Shown piece after piece: positions 34,738-43,231 of a stretch of DNA of 64,000 bases. Positions within the stretch are counted from its first letter, which is position 1. The number at the start of each line of letters is the position of its first letter. Source of the DNA: Paenibacillus sedimenti (GTDB lineage Bacteria; Bacillota; Bacilli; Paenibacillales; NBRC-103111); the NCBI RefSeq assembly GCF_014534655.1, contig NZ_JACVVD010000012.1:62001-126000 (forward strand), in the 5' to 3' direction. The notes under the pieces are model-generated. The model worked only from the letters and a program-made list of their open reading frames with translations. It made no database searches and had not been told where the DNA came from. Made by a program: the position numbers and the translations under genes.

Positions 34738-35268
34738 TTATTTCACCTCTTCAAGGTAATCGGCGAGTTGATCAAAGGTTCCTGTAAAGCCTTGTTTCAT
34801 GCTCTCATACATACCGACAAAGAATTGGAGTTCTTCTTCTGTCGCGTTAATAGGTCCGCCTTTAAGGGTGATCGTTGTCTTGCCCTCTTGCTCGGCGAAC
34901 GTCAAAGTATTCATAATTTCCAGAGGGAAGGTGGAGCTGAAAGGAGAACGGACCGTATTGCCATTCTCATCGGAGAAGGAATTGATCCAGACGATTTTCT
35001 CCTGCTTCTCGATTTCGTGATAAACGAACTTGCCCCACATGGTATGGCCGTCTGGGGTTTGCATGTTGTAGTGAAAAATGCCGCCAGGACGGAGATCGAA
35101 CTTGAAAACGTTGATCTTAAAGCCTTTGGGTCCCCACCATCTTTGCAGGTGCTCTGCCTCAGTCCATACCTTGTACACGAGCTCGAGCGGCGCATTGAGG
35201 GTGCGCGTAATTACCAGTTGGTTATCTTCCATGGTCGTCGTCATGTTGTTGGTCTTGTTCTCGGACAT
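34738..35268 (-). CDS. SRPBCC (AHSA1-like) domain protein
   Basis: A 176-residue START/Bet v 1-fold protein of the AHSA1 class: residues ~15-50 contain VITRTLNAPLELVYKVWTEAEHLQRWWGPKGF, the hallmark of this class, and it ends in GFTGTFDQLADYLEEV. The pocket binds hydrophobic ligands in relatives, but the natural ligand is unknown. A GGAGGAATTG site precedes the ATG, 16 bases after the ArsR stop codon. ArsR plus AHSA1 pairs are very common in Bacillota, with the regulator controlling the operon. Confidence 0.9.
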   Translation of the reverse strand: MSENKTNNMTTTMEDNQLVITRTLNAPLELVYKVWTEAEHLQRWWGPKGFKINVFKFDLRPGGIFHYNMQTPDGHTMWGKFVYHEIEKQEKIVWINSFSDENGNTVRSPFSSTFPLEIMNTLTFAEQEGKTTITLKGGPINATEEELQFFVGMYESMKQGFTGTFDQLADYLEEVK

Positions 35269-35283
35269 GTCAATTCCTCCAAA

Positions 35284-35613
35284 TTAATTATTTTTGTTCT
35301 TTTCCTTACTCTGCAGTTCCTGAAGGTACTCATCCAAGCGATCGAACCTCTCTTCCCAGATACGGCGGAAAGAATCCAGCCAGGTGTCCAGCTCTTGCAG
35401 TGATCGGGGGCGCAGCTTGTAAATTCGCCGATTCGCGATTGGATGAACATCAACGAGACCGGCCTCACTAAGTACGCGAAGATGTTTGGATACTTGCGGT
35501 TGCTGGAGCCCAAGCCGATCGGCGATCTCCCCTACTGTAAGGGGGCCGTCGCGCAATAATTCGAAAATGTGTAAGCGGTTAGGTTCAGCCAGAGCGCTAA
35601 AGGTTGTGTTCAT
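35284..35613 (-). CDS. ArsR-family repressor of the SRPBCC-VOC operon
   Basis: A 109-residue winged-helix repressor: FSALAEPNRLHIFELLRDGPLTVGEIADRLGLQQPQVSKHLRVLSEAGLV is a textbook ArsR helix-turn-helix. No metal-binding ELCVC-type motif is present, so it is a non-metal member of the SdpR/YczG kind. The ATG at 35613 begins the conserved domain. An ATG at 35676 would read through the promoter. Two GAATATTC palindromes over the promoter imply autoregulation. Confidence 0.88.
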   Translation of the reverse strand: MNTTFSALAEPNRLHIFELLRDGPLTVGEIADRLGLQQPQVSKHLRVLSEAGLVDVHPIANRRIYKLRPRSLQELDTWLDSFRRIWEERFDRLDEYLQELQSKEKNKNN

Positions 35614-35619
35614 GGTTTT

Positions 35620-35658
35620 AATATACCCTATAAAGAATATTCTTGTCAAGGAATATTC
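35620..35658 (-). promoter_or_regulatory. Autoregulated promoter of the ArsR operon
   Basis: On the minus strand TTGACA (35649-35644), an 18-base spacer and TATATT (35625-35620). Two identical palindromes GAATATTC at 35635-35642 and 35651-35658, 16 bases apart, flank the -35 box and are the likely ArsR operators. Confidence 0.7.
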
Positions 35659-35711
35659 GAGGGGTAAGAAAAGCACAGGTTTCTAAATTGCGACCTGCGC
35701 TTTTTTGTGTG

Positions 35712-36158
35712 CTAACCGAAGTTAACAACGTTCAATCCGAAAGCAGCGGCAGCTGTCAGAAGCGCACTCCAAAAGATGATGCCGATCGTCATCCATATAA
35801 ACAGTTTGCGCGGCTCTGCGCCGAATGAAATCCCTATAGCAGCACCGAGTGGTGCTCCGGTTATCAAAGGTGACAAGAAGCCGAGGCCGGGAATCCCGTA
35901 TTTGTCCCAAATGCGGGTCATGCGGCTGCCTCTGCCGCCGGTTTTGCTTTGAAATCGCTGTACGAGCCAATTCCGCAGCGATGTGCCAAAGAAGATAACG
36001 ATGATAGCGCTCAAGATCGAGCCTAAAGCGCTTAGTACCCCCGTCGTGACGGGATGCAGTTTAAGGGTAAACCCAAGAGGAATCGCCGCCCATAATTCCA
36101 ATATGCCTGCGCCGATGACGGAAACCCATGCCAGCAAACTACTCATCTGAATCACCAT
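35712..36158 (-). CDS. Small multidrug export family (COG2426-type) membrane protein
   Basis: A 148-residue membrane protein with four hydrophobic spans. GAGILELWAAIPLGFTLKLHP and DKYGIPGLGFLSPLITGAPLGAAIGISFG match the family annotated small multi-drug export protein. Transport activity is poorly demonstrated for this family. An ATG four codons downstream (36146) is an alternative start, and neither has a strong ribosome binding site. It is monocistronic and divergent from the Crp/Fnr operon. Confidence 0.8.
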   Translation of the reverse strand: MVIQMSSLLAWVSVIGAGILELWAAIPLGFTLKLHPVTTGVLSALGSILSAIIVIFFGTSLRNWLVQRFQSKTGGRGSRMTRIWDKYGIPGLGFLSPLITGAPLGAAIGISFGAEPRKLFIWMTIGIIFWSALLTAAAAFGLNVVNFG

Positions 36159-36327
36159 TCGCCGTATTTATTTTGTTCCATTTCAAGTTGCCTTCATCCC
36201 TTCCATAATGGTAAATATTCACATCAATATGAAGTACAATACGGATCAGTTGCGAAAAGGTATCAAATATCAATGAAAATAACGCTTGCCCTTTGCATTA
36301 GGTTGTGAAGAGCGTTTAAATTAGAAA

Positions 36328-36341
36328 AGGACATATGTCCT
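36328..36341. promoter_or_regulatory. Perfect palindrome upstream of the Crp/Fnr gene
   Basis: AGGACATATGTCCT is a perfect 14-base palindrome 80 bases before the start codon and the most likely operator for the adjacent Crp/Fnr-type regulator. Confidence 0.5.
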
Positions 36342-36421
36342 ATTTGCTATTTTCTTTATTCTTTACACTGTAAATGAAAGATAGCACACCAGGCGGTGCT
36401 ATTGGAGCGGAGGAAAGCAAC

Positions 36422-37117
36422 TTGCAGAAGATCAGCGATGCCCGGACGATTCAGGCGCTTATGCATAAGAATGGTTTGACCGACATTTTCGGACCGGACG
36501 TTACGGGGATGGAGTTGAGAACCTATGCGGATCGAGAGATGATCTGTTCCATGGGCGATACGCTGGATGGCTTGTATGTGCTCGTATCGGGCAAACTGAA
36601 AGTTTACACATTGCTGCCGAATGGGAAGACGATGCTGCTTCGATTCTCCAGACCACCGGCCTTGATCGGGGACGTGGAGTGGATGGCGCAATATCCCGTC
36701 AAAAATAATGTAGAAGCCGTTGGCGCCTGCTCGCTGCTAGTGATAACCAGGGAGCTGATTCTTGAGAAGCAAGCGAATAACCCTGCGTTTTTGTGGTTTA
36801 TGATTCAAAATCTGAGCCATAAATTGTATACGCTCGGCAATGCTTCGGCGATGAATTTGCTGTATCCGGTGGAGAATCGGTTTGCGAGCTATTTGCTTTC
36901 ACTGATTTCTGAGGAGAACAGTACCGGTCAAGCGGAGGAAATACGTACGTCTACACTGACCGAAACGGCGGAGATGCTGGGCACCAGTTATCGACACTTG
37001 AATCGAGTCATTCAACGTTTGATTCAGGAGGGCGTGCTCGTCCGTAAAAAGGGGCGTCTACTCATACTGAACGAGATTAAATTGAGAGAGCTGGCGGGCA
37101 ATCATCTTTACAACTAG
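36422..37117 (+). CDS. Crp/Fnr-family transcriptional regulator, YeiL-like
   Basis: A 231-residue regulator. The cyclic-nucleotide-binding-like beta barrel occupies residues ~15-120 (MICSMGDTLDGLYVLVSGKLKVYT), a long dimer helix follows, and a C-terminal winged helix contains TETAEMLGTSYRHLNRVIQRLIQEG. No cysteine cluster for Fe-S binding is visible at the N terminus. It resembles YeiL of enteric bacteria. Start: TTG at 36422 lies seven bases after GGAGGA (36409-36414), while ATG 36374 has no site. It leads an operon with DMT and MFS transporters, so it probably regulates a pair of exporters. Confidence 0.85.
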   Translation: MQKISDARTIQALMHKNGLTDIFGPDVTGMELRTYADREMICSMGDTLDGLYVLVSGKLKVYTLLPNGKTMLLRFSRPPALIGDVEWMAQYPVKNNVEAVGACSLLVITRELILEKQANNPAFLWFMIQNLSHKLYTLGNASAMNLLYPVENRFASYLLSLISEENSTGQAEEIRTSTLTETAEMLGTSYRHLNRVIQRLIQEGVLVRKKGRLLILNEIKLRELAGNHLYN

Positions 37118-37132
37118 AGAGGAGCTAAGGTC

Positions 37133-37561
37133 TTGGCAGGAATTTTGTTTTCATTATTGGCCGGTGCTTTTATTGCTGTTCAGGGTGTCTTAAACACCAA
37201 GTTAAGTGAAAAAGCGGGGTTTTGGTTAACGAACACGATTGTGCACGCATCGGGGTTTGTGGTATCGCTCATTTTGTTCGCGCTGCTCCGCGACGGCAGT
37301 TTGAGCCAATTGCAGAACGTGAACAAAGGCTATATGCTTGGCGGCGTGTTCGGTGTTGTTATCGTATTCTCGGTTATGAAGGGAATCGGTCAGTTGGGCC
37401 CTGCTTATTCGATAGCGATTTTACTCGTAGCGCAATTAATTTTTGCTTTGGTTATTGATACCTTTGGATTATTTGGCGCGCCTGCAGTACCTTTGGCTTG
37501 GAATAAACTAGTCGGAGCACTTATTATCGTTGCAGGTATCGTGGTTTTCAAATTAAGATAA
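37133..37561 (+). CDS. DMT-superfamily (DUF606/YdcZ) transporter
   Basis: A 142-residue membrane protein, the normal size for single-unit DUF606 proteins, with four to five hydrophobic spans. LAGAFIAVQGVLNTKLSEKAGFW and WNKLVGALIIVAGIVVFKL are family hallmarks. TTG start with AGGAG eight bases upstream. It lies between the Crp/Fnr gene (16 bases) and the MFS gene (22 bases), so it is very likely cotranscribed. The substrate is unknown. Confidence 0.88.
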   Translation: MAGILFSLLAGAFIAVQGVLNTKLSEKAGFWLTNTIVHASGFVVSLILFALLRDGSLSQLQNVNKGYMLGGVFGVVIVFSVMKGIGQLGPAYSIAILLVAQLIFALVIDTFGLFGAPAVPLAWNKLVGALIIVAGIVVFKLR

Positions 37562-37582
37562 CTGAAAGGTCTAGGTATCGCG

Positions 37583-38749
37583 ATGAAATCAATCTATTTA
37601 TTACGAACGTTTAATTTTCTTTATTTTGCGCTGCTTGCACTGTTTGTTTCCTTTCTTCCGGTCTATATGGATGCGCAGGGACTGACGACTTCGAAGATCG
37701 GCCTTATTATTGGGACCGGAGGGATTGTGACGATCTTCTCCCAGCCGTTATGGGGGATGATTAGCGACAAGACCCGAACGGTTAAGAAGATCATGCTGCT
37801 GCTGATGGCTTGCTCTACCGTTGTGGGTTATTTCTTGTACGCATCGGGCAGCTTCATCGTGCTGTTGCTATTTACCATGTTGTTATATTTCTTCTTAATG
37901 CCTTTGGATCCGCTCACGGAAAGTCTTAATTTTCAAACCGCGGAGGCTAACAAGGTGAGCTATGGTTCCGTTCGGACGTTCGGAGCTGTCGGCTATGCGG
38001 TCATGTCACTTGCAGTCGGCTATGCGATGTTGTATTTCGGAATCGAGAGTCTGGCGCTGTTGTTTGCGGGTATCGGAGTGATCGGATTCCTGGTCTGTCT
38101 CGGTTTGCCGGATGCGCCGGCGACGGGGAAGCCGGTATCGCTCAAAAGTTTACGTAACTTTTTGAGTCACCGCGAAACGTTGGGGTTCCTGATATTGATT
38201 CTTATCTCCGCTGTTCCTCAGCGTACGAATGATATTTATTTAGGCGTGTATATCCGGCAAATGGGCGGTACCTCAGATCTGGTCGGTCAAGCGTGGTTCC
38301 TGGCTGCCGGAAGTGAGATACTCGTTTTTGCACTCAGCTTTTGGTGGCTGCGGAAAGGCAAAGAGATGATACTGATTTCATTCGCCTGCTTCTTTTACGC
38401 CTTAAGGTTTTTTCTTTCGGCGTGGATCACTGATCCGCATTGGCTAACGTATCTGCAACTGCTTCAAATTTTTACATTCCCTGTGTTTTACTCCGCGGCC
38501 ATCCAGTATCTGTACCGGATCGTACCGGAAGAGTGGAAAGCCACAGGTCAGACGGTGCTTGCTCTGCTTTTCTTTGGGGTGTCTGGCATCGTGGCGTCCT
38601 ATCTGGGCGGATGGGCGTATGAAATCTTAGGAGGACAACAGTTATATTTGTCGATATCGGTGCTTTCTACCGCTGGTTTGCTGCTTAGCTTTGTCTTGCA
38701 TAGAATCTATGGGGAAAGATTAGAGGTCACCAAAATCTTGGTAAGGTGA
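37583..38749 (+). CDS. MFS transporter (phenylpropionate/nucleoside-type)
   Basis: A 388-residue major facilitator with 12 predicted spans. The loop 2-3 region with LWGMISDKTRTVKKIML and the N-terminal LRTFNFLYFALLALFVSFLPVYMDAQGLT resemble the MFS_1_like group that includes 3-phenylpropionate permease. It is the last gene of the Crp/Fnr-DMT-MFS operon, ending at a strong terminator. Drug or metabolite export is plausible. The direction of transport is not evident. Confidence 0.88.
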   Translation: MKSIYLLRTFNFLYFALLALFVSFLPVYMDAQGLTTSKIGLIIGTGGIVTIFSQPLWGMISDKTRTVKKIMLLLMACSTVVGYFLYASGSFIVLLLFTMLLYFFLMPLDPLTESLNFQTAEANKVSYGSVRTFGAVGYAVMSLAVGYAMLYFGIESLALLFAGIGVIGFLVCLGLPDAPATGKPVSLKSLRNFLSHRETLGFLILILISAVPQRTNDIYLGVYIRQMGGTSDLVGQAWFLAAGSEILVFALSFWWLRKGKEMILISFACFFYALRFFLSAWITDPHWLTYLQLLQIFTFPVFYSAAIQYLYRIVPEEWKATGQTVLALLFFGVSGIVASYLGGWAYEILGGQQLYLSISVLSTAGLLLSFVLHRIYGERLEVTKILVR

Positions 38750-38762
38750 TGAAAGAGAAAAA

Positions 38763-38799
38763 GCGGCGAATGGGTAGAACACCCATTCACCGCCTTTTT
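38763..38799. terminator. Terminator shared by convergent genes
   Basis: GCGGCGAATGGGT (38763-38775) pairs with ACCCATTCACCGC (38781-38793) with one mismatch. T-rich after it and A-rich before it, so it can serve both converging genes. Confidence 0.85.
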
Positions 38800-38803
38800 G
38801 GCA

Positions 38804-39169
38804 TTAACCGATGATTGCAAAAGCAGAAATTCCAGAACGAACGGTACGTGTGCGGAATAAGTTGTCGTCTGCGTCGAAGGTACGGATCACCAGGGTACGT
38901 GCTGTTGGAGTAGGGATTGTATTGAATATGGCAGTACCGAAGTTATCGAAGTTAGCTGTAGCGAGAAGGGTTCCGCCAGTAGAAGATGCTCTACAAGTAA
39001 AGCCCGCTGTGGAGAATGGAACACCAGCGGTGTTTACCCAAAGTACGGTAAAGCGGGAAAGCAGTTGTTTAGGTCTAAGTTTTCTGTTTAAAGGGGCTCT
39101 TCGGATAAAAACTCTGCCTCTTTGTCCATTGTCTTTCCGGGGAGGTAAAGCGCGTTTAACGTATACCAT
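38804..39169 (-). CDS. Hypothetical protein, strongly expressed signal
   Basis: A 121-residue protein with a very basic N-terminal ~40 residues (PPRKDNGQRGRVFIRRAPLNRK) followed by a Thr/Phe/Ala-rich, strand-predicting part with repeated motifs (TAGFTCRASSTGGTLL, NFDNFGTAIFNTIP). The minus-strand frame is chosen over the plus-strand frame at 38811-39194 because AAAGGAGGTGA stands nine bases before this ATG. There is no signal peptide. The layout suggests a small structural beta-sandwich, perhaps of the spore or exosporium. No family is recognised. Confidence 0.6.
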   Translation of the reverse strand: MVYVKRALPPRKDNGQRGRVFIRRAPLNRKLRPKQLLSRFTVLWVNTAGVPFSTAGFTCRASSTGGTLLATANFDNFGTAIFNTIPTPTARTLVIRTFDADDNLFRTRTVRSGISAFAIIG

Positions 39170-39322
39170 CTATATTTCACCTCCTTTCCTCTGATCTGCT
39201 TATAGTAAATGTCAAAAGGGGGTTGCCCGATAAGTAGTTTTACCTAACTTAATAGAAAATGTGTGAATAATAGGGAGTCAAATGCTAGATTTGTAGTGAG
39301 GCGGGGAAGAGTCCAAGCGGGT

Positions 39323-40249
39323 TTATTTGACAAAGGAATTGCATGGCGCAGCAACGAAGGACGAGCTATCCTGCCCGGAAGTATGAAACAACGAAGTTAA
39401 ATATTTCAGCGGTTCGGATAGAAATATATTTTTGTGGATGATGATTTGGGAGTAGAAAGCAGGGAACCGGTCGTCACGGAGTCTTATGCCATGGAGAACC
39501 CCTTTATCTAACTCCTCCCTGGCTGCAATCCGTGGGATCAGGGCTGCCCCCATGCCTATGATGACGCATTGTTTTATCGCTTCAATGCTGCCAAGTTGAG
39601 AAACAATTTGATAGAGGACTTGCGCGTCTTTTAATGAGCTCTCCAGAGCCATTCGGTAAGTACAACCGTTTTCAGTCAGGATAAGGGCACTATGGTTTAG
39701 ATCTCGGATGGCAAGCTCCTTTCTGGCTTGAAGGGGATGATCAGGCGGGCAAATGACGATGAGCTCCTCCTCTCGAATCAACGTCGTATGGATTTCCGGA
39801 TCCATGAATGGCTGATCTAGAATGACGCCTAAATCAATTTCGCCCTTCTTCACCTTTTGAATGATTTCATTTTTGTGTGATGGAAGAATCGTCACATTGA
39901 TATCGGGATAAGCATGACGAAAGGATTGGAAATAGGGCGGCAAATAATAGGCGGCCAATGATTCGATGGTACCGATCGTAATATTCGTCTTCTCTGGTGC
40001 TGCGAAGCATGCTTCCGATTCCATATAGGCTTCGACGATCCGGTCAGCATATTGAAGTAACTTCAAGCCGTCACTGCTTAACTGCATCTTCTTGCCGCTT
40101 CGCTCAAACAATTTCAATTGGTAATGTTTCTCCAACTTTTGAATTTGAACGGAGATGCTCGGTTGCGCATAGCCAAGCCGTTCAGCCGCTCTTGTCAAAT
40201 TAAGACACCGTGCCACCTCGCGGAAGGTGATATAGTATTGGATATCCAT
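39323..40249 (-). CDS. LysR-family transcriptional regulator
   Basis: A 308-residue LTTR. The N-terminal helix-turn-helix is FREVARCLNLTRAAERLGYAQPSISVQIQKLEKHY, and the C-terminal effector domain starts ITIGTIESLAAYYLPPYF. GGAGG lies seven bases before ATG 40249, so the ATG at 40273 is rejected. It is divergent from the DinB-like gene. A perfect inverted repeat TTTATCATTA-N7-TAATGATAAA lies right upstream. It probably represses itself and may control the DinB-like gene or distant targets. Confidence 0.9.
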   Translation of the reverse strand: MDIQYYITFREVARCLNLTRAAERLGYAQPSISVQIQKLEKHYQLKLFERSGKKMQLSSDGLKLLQYADRIVEAYMESEACFAAPEKTNITIGTIESLAAYYLPPYFQSFRHAYPDINVTILPSHKNEIIQKVKKGEIDLGVILDQPFMDPEIHTTLIREEELIVICPPDHPLQARKELAIRDLNHSALILTENGCTYRMALESSLKDAQVLYQIVSQLGSIEAIKQCVIIGMGAALIPRIAAREELDKGVLHGIRLRDDRFPAFYSQIIIHKNIFLSEPLKYLTSLFHTSGQDSSSFVAAPCNSFVK

Positions 40250-40265
40250 AGCAAGCCTCCATTTG

Positions 40266-40292
40266 TTTATCATTAAAGATTGTAATGATAAA
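40266..40292. promoter_or_regulatory. LysR-type operator palindrome
   Basis: TTTATCATTA (40266-40275), seven bases, then TAATGATAAA (40283-40292): perfect ten-base arms 17 bases before the LysR start, in the place of an autoregulatory site. Confidence 0.6.
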
Positions 40293-40379
40293 TATTAATT
40301 AGTATAGATAATTGTGATGATAATCCTTGTGGTATAGTATACCTAAATTTCACTTACCATTGAAGGAGAGGATTTGCAG

Positions 40380-40820
40380 ATGCATACGGTTATTGCGCGA
40401 TTGAATGAGTGGATCAACGAATTACCGGGTCGCTTGGCGGCATTAGAGGAGGAACTAGCGTTAAAGCCTCAACCGCAGAAATGGTCGAAAAAGGAAATTC
40501 TCGGACATTTATGTGACTCCGCTACCAACAATTATCAGCGCTTTGTTCGGGCACAGTATGAAAAAAGTCCTTTTATCGTCCCCAAATATGACCAAAATCA
40601 ATGGGTGGCTGTAAATGACTACCAAAACATGGCGATAAACGATATTATTAAATTATGGACAACTTTGAATGGGCAGATTGTAGCAGTCGTCAGCGGTCTC
40701 CCGGAAGAAAAACGGAATCTGCCTTGTGAGATCGGCGGAGCTCAGCCGGTTACGCTGGAGTGGCTCATACGGGATTATTTGGATCATATGGAGCACCATG
40801 TTAGGCAGATTTTAGCATGA
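40380..40820 (+). CDS. DinB-family protein
   Basis: A 146-residue four-helix-bundle protein of the DinB/YfiT-like type. Metal-binding histidines are in LGHLCDSATNNYQRF and LDHMEHHVRQIL, the usual three-His pattern. ATG 40380 follows an AAGGAGAGG site. A TTG six bases earlier is an alternative. The enzyme class includes thiol-dependent transferases in other species. The activity here is unknown. It is followed by an ANT(6)-like gene in the same direction. Confidence 0.88.
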   Translation: MHTVIARLNEWINELPGRLAALEEELALKPQPQKWSKKEILGHLCDSATNNYQRFVRAQYEKSPFIVPKYDQNQWVAVNDYQNMAINDIIKLWTTLNGQIVAVVSGLPEEKRNLPCEIGGAQPVTLEWLIRDYLDHMEHHVRQILA

Positions 40821-40865
40821 AAAAAAGCAATAGCCCTTTTGCTTTGAACGTAAGGGAGGACTCGC

Positions 40866-41738
40866 ATGCGAAGCGAACAAGAAATGCTTTCACTCATTGT
40901 TGATTATGCCAAGGAAAACGACAGGGTACGGGCGGTCATCATGAATGGGTCACGTCTGAATTCGAATGCGCCACGCGATTGTTTTCAGGATTATGATATT
41001 GTCTATGTCGTTACGGATGTTAATATCTTCGTAAGCGACCGTGACTGGATCAAGCGGTTCGGTGAACCGATGATCATGCAGACGCCGGAAGAAAACGGCC
41101 ACCCGCCCCGGGAATCCTATGAATTCTTCAATTATCTCATGCAATTTACAGATGGCAATCGTATTGACCTGAATCTATATTCGCTTGAGGCATTCAATCA
41201 GGTGGACAAAGATAGTCTGAGCCTGCTTCTCTTGGATAAAGACGGGCAGATAGAACCATTCCCGCCTCCAAGTGACAGCGATTACATCACTAGAAGACCA
41301 TCCCCTAAGCAGTTCGCCGACTGCTGCAATGAATTCTGGTGGGTCTGTCCCTATATCGCCAAAGGGTTATGGAGAGGCGAGGTTCTTTATGCCAAGCATA
41401 TGTTTGACGGACCTGTACGAGACATGCTGATTCAGATGCTGAGATGGCATATCGGCGTTCGTTCCGGCTTTACCCTCGATTCCGGCAAGTACGGCAAATA
41501 TTTCGAAAAGCAGCTTACGCCGCAGCAATGGGGTCAACTGATGAGAACATATTCTGATGCTGATTATGAGCATATGTGGCAGGCGCTATTTGTCATGGCT
41601 GATCTCTTTAGACAAACCGCGGTGGAGGTCGCTGCTCATCTGGGATACGAATACCTGCACGACGACGATCGCAGAGTCACGGCTCATCTTGAACATGTGA
41701 GGAACCTGCCTCAAGATGCTGAACAGATGTACCCATAA
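40866..41738 (+). CDS. Aminoglycoside 6-adenylyltransferase-like protein
   Basis: A 290-residue nucleotidyltransferase of the ANT(6)/AadE type. The nucleotide-binding motif is VIMNGSRLNSNAPRDCFQDYDIVYVV with the two catalytic Asp residues, and the C-terminal helical domain ends in LFRQTAVEVAAHLGYEY. Close relatives adenylate streptomycin. Chromosomal Paenibacillus copies may be intrinsic and their substrate is not certain. AAGGGAGG lies eight bases before the ATG. It follows the DinB gene by 45 bases, possibly as one transcript, and ends at a hairpin. There is no mobile-element signature around it. Confidence 0.9.
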   Translation: MRSEQEMLSLIVDYAKENDRVRAVIMNGSRLNSNAPRDCFQDYDIVYVVTDVNIFVSDRDWIKRFGEPMIMQTPEENGHPPRESYEFFNYLMQFTDGNRIDLNLYSLEAFNQVDKDSLSLLLLDKDGQIEPFPPPSDSDYITRRPSPKQFADCCNEFWWVCPYIAKGLWRGEVLYAKHMFDGPVRDMLIQMLRWHIGVRSGFTLDSGKYGKYFEKQLTPQQWGQLMRTYSDADYEHMWQALFVMADLFRQTAVEVAAHLGYEYLHDDDRRVTAHLEHVRNLPQDAEQMYP

Positions 41739-41739
41739 A

Positions 41740-41785
41740 AAACCAGGTTGGAACCCCGGATCGAGGTTCTGGCCTGGATTTTATT
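41740..41785 (+). terminator. Terminator after the ANT(6)-like gene
   Basis: CCAGG and CCTGG arms with an inner GGAACC/GGTTC stem, followed by ATTTTATT. It may also serve the opposing frameshifted gene. Confidence 0.6.
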
Positions 41786-42298
41786 ATTTCATATGCTCGA
41801 GCGAAACATTGAAACAAACAATAAGTACCCCGACATATGCAGCCGAAATGGCAATGCCAAGTAAGGGATTTCGGAAGTGGATGCGCAAAACGAGAAACAT
41901 GACGATATCAAATAGTAATGAATAAAATAGATTCCACCTGTTATGGTAGGTAATTGCATCTAATCTCACTGATATATATTCAAGCACGACAAATAGAGCA
42001 GTAAATAAAAGAATATACCTTAACTTCTGTAAGATCGGACGTTCCGTCGGATAATGTGAAAGATAAATCCAGGTCGAAAGGGGCATGCCAATCAAGGTAA
42101 GCAGCAAAATAGGAATCATGGAGTACTTAACCCCGTTGGCTCCATTTGCCAAAGCGGATAATTATAACAGAGCAATTCGTATAGCGAATTGCCGAGTGAC
42201 GCGTATAGAATCGTCGGATAATAGGGCTTCCAGTTGCGATCGGCAAATTTGAAGGCAGCCAGAATCCAAAGGATCGAATAGGTGACAGCAACCAACAC
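41784..42298 (-). pseudogene. CBO0543-type membrane protein gene split by a frameshift
   Basis: Two overlapping minus-strand frames together make one protein of ~170 residues. The first (GTG 42298, AAGGAG upstream) covers LVAVTYSILWILAAFKFADRNWKPYYPTILYASLGN and ends at 42116. The second (42152 to 41784) continues with YSMIPILLLTLIGMPLSTWIYLSHYP and the C-terminal LRIHFRNPLLG, as in the CBO0543 membrane family. The junction is at a CGGGGTT run: one extra G would restore MEPTGVKYSMIP. A real mutation, a sequencing error at the homopolymer or recoding are possible, in that order of likelihood. Confidence 0.7.
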
Positions 42299-42355
42299 GG
42301 ACCAACTCCTTCTTTAGGTAGATTACCCGAAAGAAGAATTAACAAACAATTCATT

Positions 42356-43231
42356 TCATTCAATAATATGGCAGGAATAACTCAAGTGCTGCTTTCGATA
42401 AGCGGACGGAGCAACACCGCTCCACTTGCGAAATTGCTTGGAGAAATATAAGGCATCGTTGAATCCGACCGAAGAAGCTACCTGATCAATCGTCATGGAC
42501 GTTTTCAGCAGCTGCTTTGCGCGTTCCATCCGAATTTTGAGCAAGTATTGCATCGGGGATAATCCGATGGATTGCTTGAACATTTTGCATAAATACGTGC
42601 GATGATATCCAAGCGAATGGGCCAAAGATTCTATGGACACAGGCTGTGTGTACTGCAGTTCCAAATAGCGAATCGCTTGACCGATCTGGCGCTCAATATC
42701 GGATTCAGCCGCCCGTTTATCGGTCAACCGATGCCCGTTGGTCTGCCCAAGCTCACTGAGCAGGAGGCGCAGCCAGCCCCCGGCTTTCAAATCCTCAAGC
42801 ACAGGATACTCCGATTGCTGAAAGCTTGAACGGATTCGCCGGTACAAGTGACGAATGGAGCGCGAGATGCTGCCTGAGATGACCGCATTCTCAGGGGTAA
42901 CCCCCATCGAGGACAGTGTCATGCCCACAGCCCGGCCGACAAAAGCGACCCATACATAATGCCAAGGCCGGTCGGCATCCGCGATATAGCTGAACAGCTC
43001 GCCCGGGAATATGACGAACGTGTCCCCGGGCCCGCAGCGGTAGGTACGATTGCGTATTTCAAAGACGCCCTCTCCAGAGAGGACCGTATGAATCAGATAG
43101 TAATCATGTACGGCAGGACCCCATTGATGCAAAGGGACGGGTTTGCCTTCCCCGCTAAAAAGCACCGATAAATCTGCTTTATTCGCAATGGGGTTGATGC
43201 TGACCGTAAAATACGTATGGTCCGGATTCAT
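42356..43231 (-). CDS. AraC-family transcriptional regulator
   Basis: A 291-residue regulator. The cupin-like N-terminal ligand domain has VHDYYLIHTVLSGEGVFEIRNRTY and GDTFVIFPGELF. The C-terminal double helix-turn-helix is SIESLAHSLGYHRTYLCKMFKQSIG and TIDQVASSVGFNDALYFSKQFRKW. It is divergent from the GH4 gene with a ~145-base gap, so it is most likely the activator of that gene in response to a galactoside. Its own downstream neighbour is the frameshifted gene. Confidence 0.9.
   Translation of the reverse strand: MNPDHTYFTVSINPIANKADLSVLFSGEGKPVPLHQWGPAVHDYYLIHTVLSGEGVFEIRNRTYRCGPGDTFVIFPGELFSYIADADRPWHYVWVAFVGRAVGMTLSSMGVTPENAVISGSISRSIRHLYRRIRSSFQQSEYPVLEDLKAGGWLRLLLSELGQTNGHRLTDKRAAESDIERQIGQAIRYLELQYTQPVSIESLAHSLGYHRTYLCKMFKQSIGLSPMQYLLKIRMERAKQLLKTSMTIDQVASSVGFNDALYFSKQFRKWSGVAPSAYRKQHLSYSCHIIE

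Noticed and set aside
38811-39194. Plus-strand frame of 127 codons over the same DNA as the hypothetical gene at 38804-39169
   Set aside because: No ribosome binding site. The minus-strand frame has AAAGGAGGTGA at the right distance, and the shared terminator fits the minus reading.
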